From contig JABJJH010000164.1 in the NCBI GenBank assembly GCA_018660965.1, positions 1-11,167 on the forward strand: a stretch of DNA of 11,167 nt, read 5' to 3'. Made by a program: the position numbers and the translations under genes. How positions within the stretch are numbered: the first letter of the stretch is position 1; every line of letters begins with the position of its first letter. The notes under the pieces are model-generated. The model made no database searches and was not told the origin of the DNA. It was given only the letters and a program-made list of their open reading frames with translations. This DNA is from Rhodospirillaceae bacterium (GTDB lineage: Bacteria > Pseudomonadota > Alphaproteobacteria > UBA8366 > GCA-2717185). Below, piece by piece: positions 1 to 5,527 of the stretch.

Positions 1-254
1 CGGACGCCCTGCGCGCCCGCCGGCGCCGACGCCATCGCGGTGTAAAGCCAAGACCCCCGAAACGGCGTGAAGGGATAAATCGACAACAACGTCATGCACC
101 CGGCGGCGTTGACGAACACCGTGTTCTCGCCGAGCACGTCATAAACCTCGGTGACCGCCGCCAGACCGCCGCAACCCGCGCACATCGCCGTACCGGCGCC
201 CAGCAAGTGGGTCGATGGCAGGTCCTTCATGCGTTGGAAATGTGTGTCGCTCAT
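1..254 (-). CDS. 2-oxoacid:ferredoxin oxidoreductase, beta subunit (partial, N-terminal part)
   Basis: Only the first 84 or so codons are inside the window; the gene runs off the left edge. The beta subunit of pyruvate/2-oxoacid:ferredoxin oxidoreductases binds thiamine diphosphate and one [4Fe-4S] cluster and carries out the decarboxylation step in the cytoplasm. Visible hallmarks are the motif TAMCAGCGG (Cys25 and Cys28) and NAAGC (Cys53), which match three of the cysteine ligands of the beta-subunit cluster, followed by SIYPFTPF, which matches the conserved YPxTP segment. The ATG at 254-252 overlaps the stop of the alpha gene in the form ATGA and is preceded by GAGGTG at good spacing, so the start is well supported. 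Which 2-oxoacid is used (pyruvate, 2-oxoglutarate, branched-chain or aryl) cannot be told from this fragment. Confidence 0.88.
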   Translation of the reverse strand, partial: MSDTHFQRMKDLPSTHLLGAGTAMCAGCGGLAAVTEVYDVLGENTVFVNAAGCMTLLSIYPFTPFRGSWLYTAMASAPAGAQGV

Positions 255-1495
255 GGCGTCACCTCTTCGTGTTGTTCGACATGGGCGATCGCCTGCAATT
301 TCCGCATCTCTCTCAATTCCCCTTCGGTATAAAGAAGGCGTGGCGGCGGAACGTCGCCGGTCTCCGTCGCTTTTGCGGTAACGGCGGCGATCTCGAAGAA
401 TTCCTCCGCGCTGATGTCGCGCCCACCAAGCCCGCCGATGAAACTGGTTATCACCGCAGGCATGTTTTTTCGGCCATACAACGCTGAAAGCAGTTCGGTA
501 TGCAGCACGCCACCTTTCCCGGGCGATAGGTTTTGGTCGATTACGGCGACGCCTTTTTTTCCAGCCAACGCTCGCTGCAAAGCCACTTCGGGAAAGGGGC
601 GCACAAGCCGAAGCCGTAAGAGCCCGACATTGGCGCCGGTCTCACGCAATCGATCGACGGCGTCCTTCGCCTTGGTGGCGAACGACCCCACCATGTAAAA
701 GACAATTTCCGCGTCATCGATGCGATAGGCGTCCAGGGCGCCATGGTTGCGCCCGAACCGTTCGGCGAACGCCTCGGCCGCTTCGTCGTAGACTTCCAGC
801 GCGGCTCTTGCGCCCAAATCGATCTGATACCGAAAATATGAATATGGGCCGCCGCCAAGCACCGCGACAGCCTGACTGACCGGTCGTCCGGCGCGGAATT
901 GCGTTACACCGGGGTCAAAGGCTGGCAGGTAGGCGTCGACCGCCGCCTGATCGGGTTGCTCGACGGGTTCGCGCGTGAAGGACAGGTAATAGCCGTCGAA
1001 ATTAACGATCACCGGCAAGCGCACCCGCCTGTTTTCAGCCAACCGGTAAGCGATCAGCATGGTGTCCAGGATTTCCTGACATGTCGCGCAGTGGATCTGC
1101 AGAAATCCACTGTCGCGCGCGGCGAAGATGTCATTGTGATCGGATTCAAGCGTGATCGGCGCCGAGAGGCCGCGCGATACATTGGCCATGACGAAAGGCG
1201 CGCGCCACCCCGCGACGGTGTACAACATCTCCATCCCGTAGAGCAGCCCCTGGCTTGAGGTGGCCGTGAAGACCCGGACGCCGGTCGCCGCCGCGGCGCC
1301 CGCGGCGGTGATCATCGAGTGCTCGGAATCCATCATGACCATGCGACAATCCATTTCGTCGTCGCCGATCCAGCGCGAAATGGTCTCGATGATCTCGGTC
1401 TGCGGCGTAATCGGGAACGCGGGCAGATATTCGGCTCCAGCCAGACGCGCCCCCCAAGCTGCGGCGGCGTTGCCGGTCATCAGGTGACGTTTCAT
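251..1495 (-). CDS. 2-oxoacid:ferredoxin oxidoreductase, alpha subunit
   Basis: Encodes 414 residues, normal for a separate alpha subunit of the 2-oxoacid:ferredoxin oxidoreductase family. This subunit forms the thiamine-diphosphate site with beta and contributes to CoA and substrate binding. Visible marks are the N-terminal TGNAAAAWGARLAGA segment, the AFPITPQTEI motif (about 26-35, the usual YPITPxT), the SEHS segment near residue 58 and TATSSQGLLYGMEML (about 78-91). The reading frame is open further upstream to 1579, but the ATG at 1495 has AAAGGAG eight bases before it and overlaps the preceding stop as ATGA, and family similarity begins there, so the shorter start is chosen. It sits between the gamma-delta and beta genes with overlaps on both sides, implying coupled translation and fixed stoichiometry. 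Substrate specificity is not resolved. Confidence 0.93.
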   Translation of the reverse strand: MKRHLMTGNAAAAWGARLAGAEYLPAFPITPQTEIIETISRWIGDDEMDCRMVMMDSEHSMITAAGAAAATGVRVFTATSSQGLLYGMEMLYTVAGWRAPFVMANVSRGLSAPITLESDHNDIFAARDSGFLQIHCATCQEILDTMLIAYRLAENRRVRLPVIVNFDGYYLSFTREPVEQPDQAAVDAYLPAFDPGVTQFRAGRPVSQAVAVLGGGPYSYFRYQIDLGARAALEVYDEAAEAFAERFGRNHGALDAYRIDDAEIVFYMVGSFATKAKDAVDRLRETGANVGLLRLRLVRPFPEVALQRALAGKKGVAVIDQNLSPGKGGVLHTELLSALYGRKNMPAVITSFIGGLGGRDISAEEFFEIAAVTAKATETGDVPPPRLLYTEGELREMRKLQAIAHVEQHEEVTP

Positions 1496-2427
1496 AGGGG
1501 CGCTCCTTTCTTTTCCCGCACAGCCGCGTCCGCCTCGGCGATCGCTTCGATGGCGTGCGGTGGACATTGCGCAACGCAAATCAAGCAGCCCTTGCAGTGG
1601 TCGAGGTCGATGCGCGGATAGCCGTCATCCCCGACGCTGATCGCGCTGTCGGGGCAAAACGAGCCGCAGACCCAGGTGCATCGATTACAGCGTTCGTGGT
1701 CGATCACGGGTCGCATGGTTCGCCACAAGCCAGTGCGCACTTCAACGCTGGTTGCGCTCTTGTAAATGGCGGGCCCGGCGACGCTCACATCATCCGTGGG
1801 AACCTCGATCCAGCCGGGCGTTTCATAGCCGTGCGCCGTACTCCGGTCCTGCTCGGTCACGATGCCCGCGTGGACGGTCATTTGATCGAAGGCGGCGAGC
1901 GCAATTTTCACATTTTCCCCGATCACCGCCGGTTGCATCAACGCCAGTTCCTGTCGGATCGCCTCTTTTAACGTGTCACGGGAGATTGCTCCGATAAGTC
2001 CCGCTGCCGCCCCGGCGCATTCGGCGCCCAAATAGGGGATTTCGGAAGGATTGAGGCGGCGCGACGACGGCATGATGATCACAGGCCCCGGCGCGTTAAG
2101 CCGTTGTCGCCAGTCTTCGGGAGAAATGGCGCTATCGATTAAAAGGACGGTTTTCTCAGTGGCGCCTTGCATGACTCCGGCGGCGGGAACCGGAACCAGC
2201 GTATCGTCCGCCACGACAACCAAATCGGGGCAGGCGATGACGCCGCGCTCATTAATTTTTCCCCTGGCCGCGCGCACATAGGCGAAGATTGGCGCGCCGC
2301 GTCGCTCGGCGCCGTAGCGTTGGGCGTCCTGGACTTCGAAATTTTCCATGAAAAACGCCGCGCCCAGAATGCGGCTTGCCGTTTTCATACCCTGACCGCC
2401 GCGACCATGGAGACGAATTCGGTACAT
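1492..2427 (-). CDS. 2-oxoacid:ferredoxin oxidoreductase, fused gamma-delta subunit
   Basis: A 311-residue protein joining two subunits that are separate in many organisms. Residues 1-190 or so are the gamma domain, starting with the typical RIRLHGRGGQGMKTASRIL, including AQRYGAERRGAP (about 35-46). Residues about 240-295 are a ferredoxin-like delta domain with two cysteine clusters: Cys247, 250, 254, 258 and Cys278, 281, 284, 288. It should pass electrons from the thiamine site to free ferredoxin. The second cluster is the standard CxxCxxCxxxCP; the first has one more residue between its second and third cysteines (CxxCxxxCxxxCP). The start at 2427 has GGGAGG upstream at a slightly long spacing. 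The gene lies 17 bp after the dehydrogenase gene and overlaps alpha by ATGA. A gamma-delta fusion is also known from phenylglyoxylate- and pyruvate-type enzymes, so it does not settle the substrate. Confidence 0.92.
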   Translation of the reverse strand: MYRIRLHGRGGQGMKTASRILGAAFFMENFEVQDAQRYGAERRGAPIFAYVRAARGKINERGVIACPDLVVVADDTLVPVPAAGVMQGATEKTVLLIDSAISPEDWRQRLNAPGPVIIMPSSRRLNPSEIPYLGAECAGAAAGLIGAISRDTLKEAIRQELALMQPAVIGENVKIALAAFDQMTVHAGIVTEQDRSTAHGYETPGWIEVPTDDVSVAGPAIYKSATSVEVRTGLWRTMRPVIDHERCNRCTWVCGSFCPDSAISVGDDGYPRIDLDHCKGCLICVAQCPPHAIEAIAEADAAVREKKGAPL

Positions 2428-2444
2428 TCCGGCGTCCTCCCTTC

Positions 2445-3554
2445 TTAATAGATCGACCAGCGTCTCGTCTTCATGGCCGCGCGCACGCGATCCTGCGCCA
2501 TGTCAACGGCGGCGCGCCGGGGCGTTACGCCGCCGTTTTTCGCACGGGTCAGGAGTTCCTCGACGTTGCGACGGATTTTTTGCGCAATGGCGTCGAAGGC
2601 GGCTTTCTCACCGGCGCCTCGGTATTCCATGGCTGCGCAGATGACCCCGCCGGCGTTGGCGATGAAGTCTGGCAGGATCAGCACGCCTTTTTCGTGTAGT
2701 CGTTGTTCCGCTTTCTGCGTGATCGGGATATTCGCACCCTGGGCCACCAGTTTCGTGTTCATTTGTTCGACGTTGTTCATATCGATCACGTCGGGACGCG
2801 CGGACGGAATCCAGATTTCGCACTCAACGCCGATCACCGCCTCTTTCGCGACCGGGGTTCCGCCATCGAATTCCGCCACCGGCGCGCCGCCTCGCTTCGC
2901 CGCGATCAACGCGGCCACATCCAGACCACGATCATTTAACACCGCGCCGCGTGAATCGGATGCGGCGACCAGCACTGCGCCCTTTTCCGCGAGAAACCGA
3001 GCCGCGTGAAGGCCAACCGCGCCAAAACCCTGCACCGCGACGCGCGCGCCGGACAGCTCGAATTTCATTTCAGGAAGGGCCGCTTCGATGGCGTGAACGA
3101 CGCCGAACCCGGTCGCGCCCAATTCATCCAGAGGAATGCCGCCGACCTCGCGGGGCAGTCCCACCGACCGGCCAATTTCATCCTTAACCCACGCCATGCA
3201 AACTTCGTCCGTTCCCATATCGGGACCGAAGATGTAGTCCTCCACGTCACGTAACGCGCAGGCGAAGGCGCGAATGAGGGATTCTTTGTCCTCACGCAGC
3301 ATTTTCGGGTTGGCGCGCAGAACGGATTTGCCACCGCCGTGCGGCAAGCCCGCCGCCGCATTCTTCAAGGTCATCGCGCGGGCCAGTCGAAAACATTCGT
3401 TGACGGTGACATCTTCCGCCATGCGCAAGCCACCGATTGACGGTCCGGCGGCCACGTTATCGACCACGAGTACGCCGGAGAGGCCCAAGCCCGGTTCATG
3501 CACGTGAATGACCCGCTTCGGGCCTAAATCATCCTCAAAACCAAGCATTCCCAT
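2445..3554 (-). CDS. Glu/Leu/Phe/Val dehydrogenase family protein
   Basis: A 369-residue NAD(P)-dependent amino-acid dehydrogenase that would reversibly deaminate an amino acid to the 2-oxoacid and ammonia. Visible motifs in order: GPSIGGLRM (37-45), MTLKNAAAGLPHGGGKS (61-77, with the family's substrate and catalytic lysines at 64 and 76), GPDMGTDE (110-117, family catalytic Asp), the Rossmann motif VAVQGFGAVG (172-181) with Asp200 at the end of the second strand (suggesting NAD preference), and PDFIANAGGV (295-304). The length is that of leucine/phenylalanine dehydrogenases rather than the 410-450 residues of most glutamate dehydrogenases; the MTLKNAAAGL segment is leucine-dehydrogenase-like, while GPDMGTDE and the C-terminal AQGANIP are more glutamate-dehydrogenase-like, so the substrate is left open. 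It is the first gene of the oxidoreductase operon. ATG at 3554 has GGAG nine bases upstream; an in-frame ATG at 3548 is an alternative. Confidence 0.92.
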   Translation of the reverse strand: MGMLGFEDDLGPKRVIHVHEPGLGLSGVLVVDNVAAGPSIGGLRMAEDVTVNECFRLARAMTLKNAAAGLPHGGGKSVLRANPKMLREDKESLIRAFACALRDVEDYIFGPDMGTDEVCMAWVKDEIGRSVGLPREVGGIPLDELGATGFGVVHAIEAALPEMKFELSGARVAVQGFGAVGLHAARFLAEKGAVLVAASDSRGAVLNDRGLDVAALIAAKRGGAPVAEFDGGTPVAKEAVIGVECEIWIPSARPDVIDMNNVEQMNTKLVAQGANIPITQKAEQRLHEKGVLILPDFIANAGGVICAAMEYRGAGEKAAFDAIAQKIRRNVEELLTRAKNGGVTPRRAAVDMAQDRVRAAMKTRRWSIY

Positions 3555-3585
3555 GGGGCGGCTCCGATCGAATTTCTTGATGGAA

Positions 3586-3634
3586 CCAGCACAGAATAAA
3601 GAAAATCGGGTCGCCGGGCTTTGAGCTAAATCAA
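3586..3634 (-). promoter_or_regulatory. FNR/CRP-type activator box and class II promoter for the dehydrogenase-oxidoreductase operon
   Basis: On the minus strand TTGATTTAGCTCAA occupies 3634-3621. It matches the FNR/ANR consensus TTGAT-N4-ATCAA at nine of ten fixed positions. After a gap of exactly 22 bases comes TATTCT (3598-3593), a fair -10 hexamer. If transcription starts near 3586 the box is centred at -41.5, the textbook class II activator position, and the leader to the ATG at 3554 is about 32 bases. No good -35 is seen, as expected for an activator-dependent promoter. The box itself is read directly; that FNR, ANR, FixK or DNR binds it is inference. Confidence 0.65.
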
Positions 3635-3987
3635 TGTTGAAATTGGCCGTGTCTCACTACTTTTTCAATATGCGCTCAATGTCTCTTCTGTCCGATGTGA
3701 CGTGATTATCGTACTTCCCCCGTTATAACTGCGCCACAAGCCATGCAACGGCCCTGGCTCGATAATGACTTTCTTCAATTGGACAAATGATGCCGCCGAG
3801 TGATCCATGCAGCCCCTGGTTCTTGGCCGCATAGCGGATCACGAGACTCGACGGACTCATGCCGTGGCGTTAGCTTGAATCTTCAGGACACAAGGCCATC
3901 CGTTGTCTGGAAGGTCCGTCACGCCGGACGCCAACTGAAAGCCGTCCGTTTGATTTTCGACACAACGAATTAAAGGTAATCCAGGCC
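3635..3987. other. Intergenic stretch between divergent genes, no gene recognised
   Basis: Apart from the FNR-type box beyond its left end, this 353-base stretch shows no gene I can support. A 45-codon minus-strand frame (3860-3723) has no ribosome site and no recognisable product. A small hairpin, GTCCG-tcacg-CCGGAC, lies near 3915-3930, within the leader region of the methyltransferase gene. No convincing sigma-70 promoter for the plus-strand gene was found by eye. It could hold a decayed gene or regulatory DNA. Confidence 0.4.
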
Positions 3988-4623
3988 ATGGAGAATACGG
4001 ACGACCATAGCTGGCTTAAATTGGGCAGTACGTCGAGCGCCGAGGTAAAGGAGATCTACGACGACTGGGCTGCCAGTTATGACGAGACTCTGAAGGGTTG
4101 GGACTATCGCGCGCCGACCCAGGCCGCGACGTATTTGCGCGCCCAAATGCCGTCCAATGCCGCCATTCTGGACGTTGGCTGCGGAACCGGCCTGACGGGC
4201 GCGGCGCTTCGCGCGGCGGGCTTTACCGGTCCCATCGATGGCGTTGATCTGTCACCGGATTCCCTAAAGGAGGCCAAAAAACTCAATGTTTATAGCACCC
4301 TGGATACGGCAAACCTGCAAACGCTCCCGCTCTCAATTGCCGATGATGCATACGACGCGCTGATTTGTATTGGCGTGCTGACCTATGTTCCCGATAGCGA
4401 CAGCGTGTTACGGGAATTCGCCCGCATGGTTCGTCCGGGCGGCAGAGTCCTCGTCACCCAGCGCGATGATGTGTTCCACGAACGCGCTTTCGGCCAGACG
4501 GCCAAGGCCCTTACCGACGTCTTCAGCGATGTCGCCATCACCGACCCGCAACCTTATTTACCCGACAACCCGGATTTCGGTGCGGCGATTAAGGTGATCT
4601 ACGTCATGATGACTGTGGCCTGA
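3988..4623 (+). CDS. Class I SAM-dependent methyltransferase (METTL27/WBSCR27-like)
   Basis: A 211-residue cytoplasmic methyltransferase with a Rossmann-type fold. The SAM-binding motif I is ILDVGCGTGLTG (60-71), the acidic residue after strand 2 is Asp87 in GVDLSPDSL, motif IV is YDALICIGVLTYVPD (122-136), and MVRPGGRVLVT (147-157) is the usual post-motif strand. The N-terminus EIYDDWAASYDETL resembles the METTL27 (WBSCR27) group, which databases sometimes label DNA methyltransferase without evidence; no target-recognition domain is seen, so a small-molecule or protein substrate is as likely. The ATG at 3988 follows a modest ribosome site AAAGGT. It is divergent from the dehydrogenase operon and convergent with the next gene, so it is probably transcribed alone. 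Substrate unknown. Confidence 0.85.
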   Translation: MENTDDHSWLKLGSTSSAEVKEIYDDWAASYDETLKGWDYRAPTQAATYLRAQMPSNAAILDVGCGTGLTGAALRAAGFTGPIDGVDLSPDSLKEAKKLNVYSTLDTANLQTLPLSIADDAYDALICIGVLTYVPDSDSVLREFARMVRPGGRVLVTQRDDVFHERAFGQTAKALTDVFSDVAITDPQPYLPDNPDFGAAIKVIYVMMTVA

Positions 4624-4690
4624 GTTCGATTGGGGCTTGTCGTACGCGGGTTTGGTGGAATATTTCCCCTAAGATGAGTTTCCGGGGATT

Positions 4691-4721
4691 TGGGTGTATG
4701 TTCCGTTTAAGCACACACCCA
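4691..4721. terminator. Inverted repeat between convergent genes, possible terminator
   Basis: TGGGTGT (4691-4697) and ACACCCA (4715-4721) form a 7-bp stem around a 17-base loop, between the stop of the methyltransferase gene and the stop of the convergent HGGxSTGP gene. The position suits a shared terminator, but there is no T-run on either side, so the role is uncertain. Confidence 0.25.
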
Positions 4722-4746
4722 CGCCGCGCCATATCGAAATAGCCCT

Positions 4747-4926
4747 TCAACGCTTCATTCGCCGCCCCCGCGCCAAAGCGGCCAGCGACCGCGCCCGACC
4801 CTCCGCCGTTCGGGGACCAGTGGACAGCCCGCCATGCAATCGACAGCGCTTTTTCCCCTGAACAACTTTCATTTGGCAGTACCCGCCAGCGCGGGTTTTA
4901 GCGCCGCAAGTTATCTTGTGTTTCAT
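4747..4926 (-). CDS. HGGxSTGP motif-containing small protein
   Basis: A 59-residue basic protein. Cys7 and Cys17 in CGAKTRAGGYC, Cys28 and His31 in KRCRLHGG, then HGGLSTGPRTAEGR (31-44) match the HGGxSTGP family of small proteins common in phages and mobile elements of alphaproteobacteria; the spaced Cys/His residues suggest a zinc-binding knuckle, though the family's function is not known. The frame is open upstream to 5082, but the ATG at 4926 has GGAG eight bases before it and the family signature begins directly after it, whereas the upstream part is low-complexity and unlike the family. A 14-bp dyad lies just upstream of the ribosome site. It is the last gene of the element on this side, downstream of the primase gene after a 600-base gap, so it may have its own promoter. 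Confidence 0.72.
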   Translation of the reverse strand: MKHKITCGAKTRAGGYCQMKVVQGKKRCRLHGGLSTGPRTAEGRARSLAALARGRRMKR

Positions 4927-4941
4927 TGATTGTACTCCATG

Positions 4942-4955
4942 ACGCGCACGCGCGT
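4942..4955. promoter_or_regulatory. GC dyad upstream of the HGGxSTGP gene, operator-like
   Basis: ACGCGC-AC-GCGCGT is a perfect 6-bp inverted repeat with a 2-bp spacer, ending four bases before the GGAG of the small gene. A second dyad, TGTTG-TT-CAACA, lies at 4961-4972. Their placement suits a repressor site, but short GC dyads also arise by chance in GC-rich DNA. Confidence 0.25.
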
Positions 4956-5166
4956 AGGTGTGTTGTTCAACAGGTATAGCCCCCCCTGGCCGTTGCGGTT
5001 TTGGGCCTCTCCCGTATCCGGCTTTGGATTGCGTGGCGAAGAAGCGGGGTGGGGTGTTTTTTAGGACGCCAAGCCGAAACATTCGTGGCGCTATTTATCA
5101 GCATTAAATTGAAACTGGTCGAAACTAATTCACCACCTGAAACCCGCAGGGACTCTAGAGTCTGTG

Positions 5167-5201
5167 TATATAAATGAATTATATTAATTATATTATATAT
5201 A
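5167..5201. other. AT tract, possible DNA-unwinding element
   Basis: Thirty-five bases with a single G (5176), composed of overlapping TATA/ATTA blocks, in otherwise GC-rich DNA. Such tracts serve as unwinding elements in many origins. It lies directly beside a pyrimidine tract and about 330 bases downstream of the primase-helicase gene. Confidence 0.4.
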
Positions 5202-5256
5202 CCCCCTTCTTTTTCTTTCCTTGTCTTCTTTCACCCTTTCTTTCCTCGCTTTCCTT
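5202..5256 (+). other. Strand-asymmetric pyrimidine tract
   Basis: Fifty-five bases with only three purines (G5223, A5233, G5248) on the plus strand; the minus strand is correspondingly purine-rich, with several GGAAAG-like blocks. It does not encode a recognisable protein. It may belong to an origin, or act as a purine-rich leader on the minus-strand transcript. Confidence 0.4.
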
Positions 5257-5278
5257 AGAGAAAATTACATTTAATCAG

Positions 5279-5368
5279 TTAAGTCGACGGCAATAGAATA
5301 AGCCCTTGTTATTCAATGGGTTGTTGAAGTTTCTAAAGGCCTATTTAGAATTTTGTAATTCGACTTAA
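5279..5368. repeat. Nested inverted repeats able to form a three-way junction
   Basis: TTAAGTCGA (5279-5287) and TCGACTTAA (5360-5368) form a perfect 9-bp outer stem. Inside are two further perfect hairpins: GAATAA/TTATTC (5296-5301 and 5309-5314, 7-base loop) and TTCTAAA/TTTAGAA (5331-5337 and 5344-5350, 6-base loop GGCCTA). All three are compatible with one another and would give a 90-base three-way junction in single-stranded DNA or RNA of either strand. Candidates are a single-strand origin, an origin for the element primase, or a small structured RNA. Confidence 0.5.
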
Positions 5369-5438
5369 AAAATCAAGGCTGCGTTTGGCGTGCGTTCCCG
5401 GGTTTGGTTTGAGCTTTAAGCGGCGGTGGAAGCCATGG

Positions 5439-5501
5439 GGTTGTGTGGATGACGCATACGCGACCTTACTTTTCAAAGGCGACGCCAGAGGCCACACAAC
5501 C
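5439..5501. repeat. 10-bp inverted repeat downstream of the primase gene
   Basis: GGTTGTGTGG (5439-5448) and CCACACAACC (5492-5501) are perfect complements separated by 43 bases. The element begins about 26 bases beyond the primase stop on the minus strand. There is no T-run, so a simple intrinsic terminator is not supported; an RNA structure or a protein site are possible. Confidence 0.35.
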
Positions 5502-5527
5502 ACCACAGCATTTTCCGGTTTGATTAT

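Larger units (their letters stand above)
4927..5527. other. Non-coding, AT-rich structured region; candidate origin or regulatory RNA
   Basis: A 601-base gap between the primase stop and the HGGxSTGP start with no supportable gene. It contains, left to right: a GC dyad (4942-4955), three GAAAC repeats (5111, 5121, 5139), a 12-bp perfect palindrome GACTCTAGAGTC (5151-5162), a near-pure AT tract (5167-5201), a pyrimidine tract (5202-5256), a three-stem inverted-repeat array (5279-5368) and a 10-bp inverted repeat (5439-5501). Adjacent to a primase-helicase gene, this density suggests a replication origin. A structured transcript downstream of the primase gene is the alternative. No experimental support is available from sequence alone. 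Confidence 0.45.

Noticed and set aside
251..1258. Several plus-strand and third-frame ORFs across the oxidoreductase genes
   Set aside because: They are shadows of the strongly supported minus-strand genes, with no family motifs or ribosome sites.
3723..3860. 45-codon minus-strand frame in the gap between the dehydrogenase and methyltransferase genes
   Set aside because: No ribosome site before its ATG, no recognisable product, and a frame of this length is expected by chance in GC-rich DNA.
4637..4647. TTGTCGTACGC at the left edge resembles TTGTCGTCACGC near 10827, a possible pair of att repeats
   Set aside because: The match is only about eleven bases with a one-base gap, and it lies in a hairpin on the right side; too weak to call attachment sites.
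5151..5162. GACTCTAGAGTC read as a tRNA anticodon arm and hence a tRNA attachment site
   Set aside because: No D-arm, T-arm or acceptor stem can be placed around it; it is just a short perfect palindrome.
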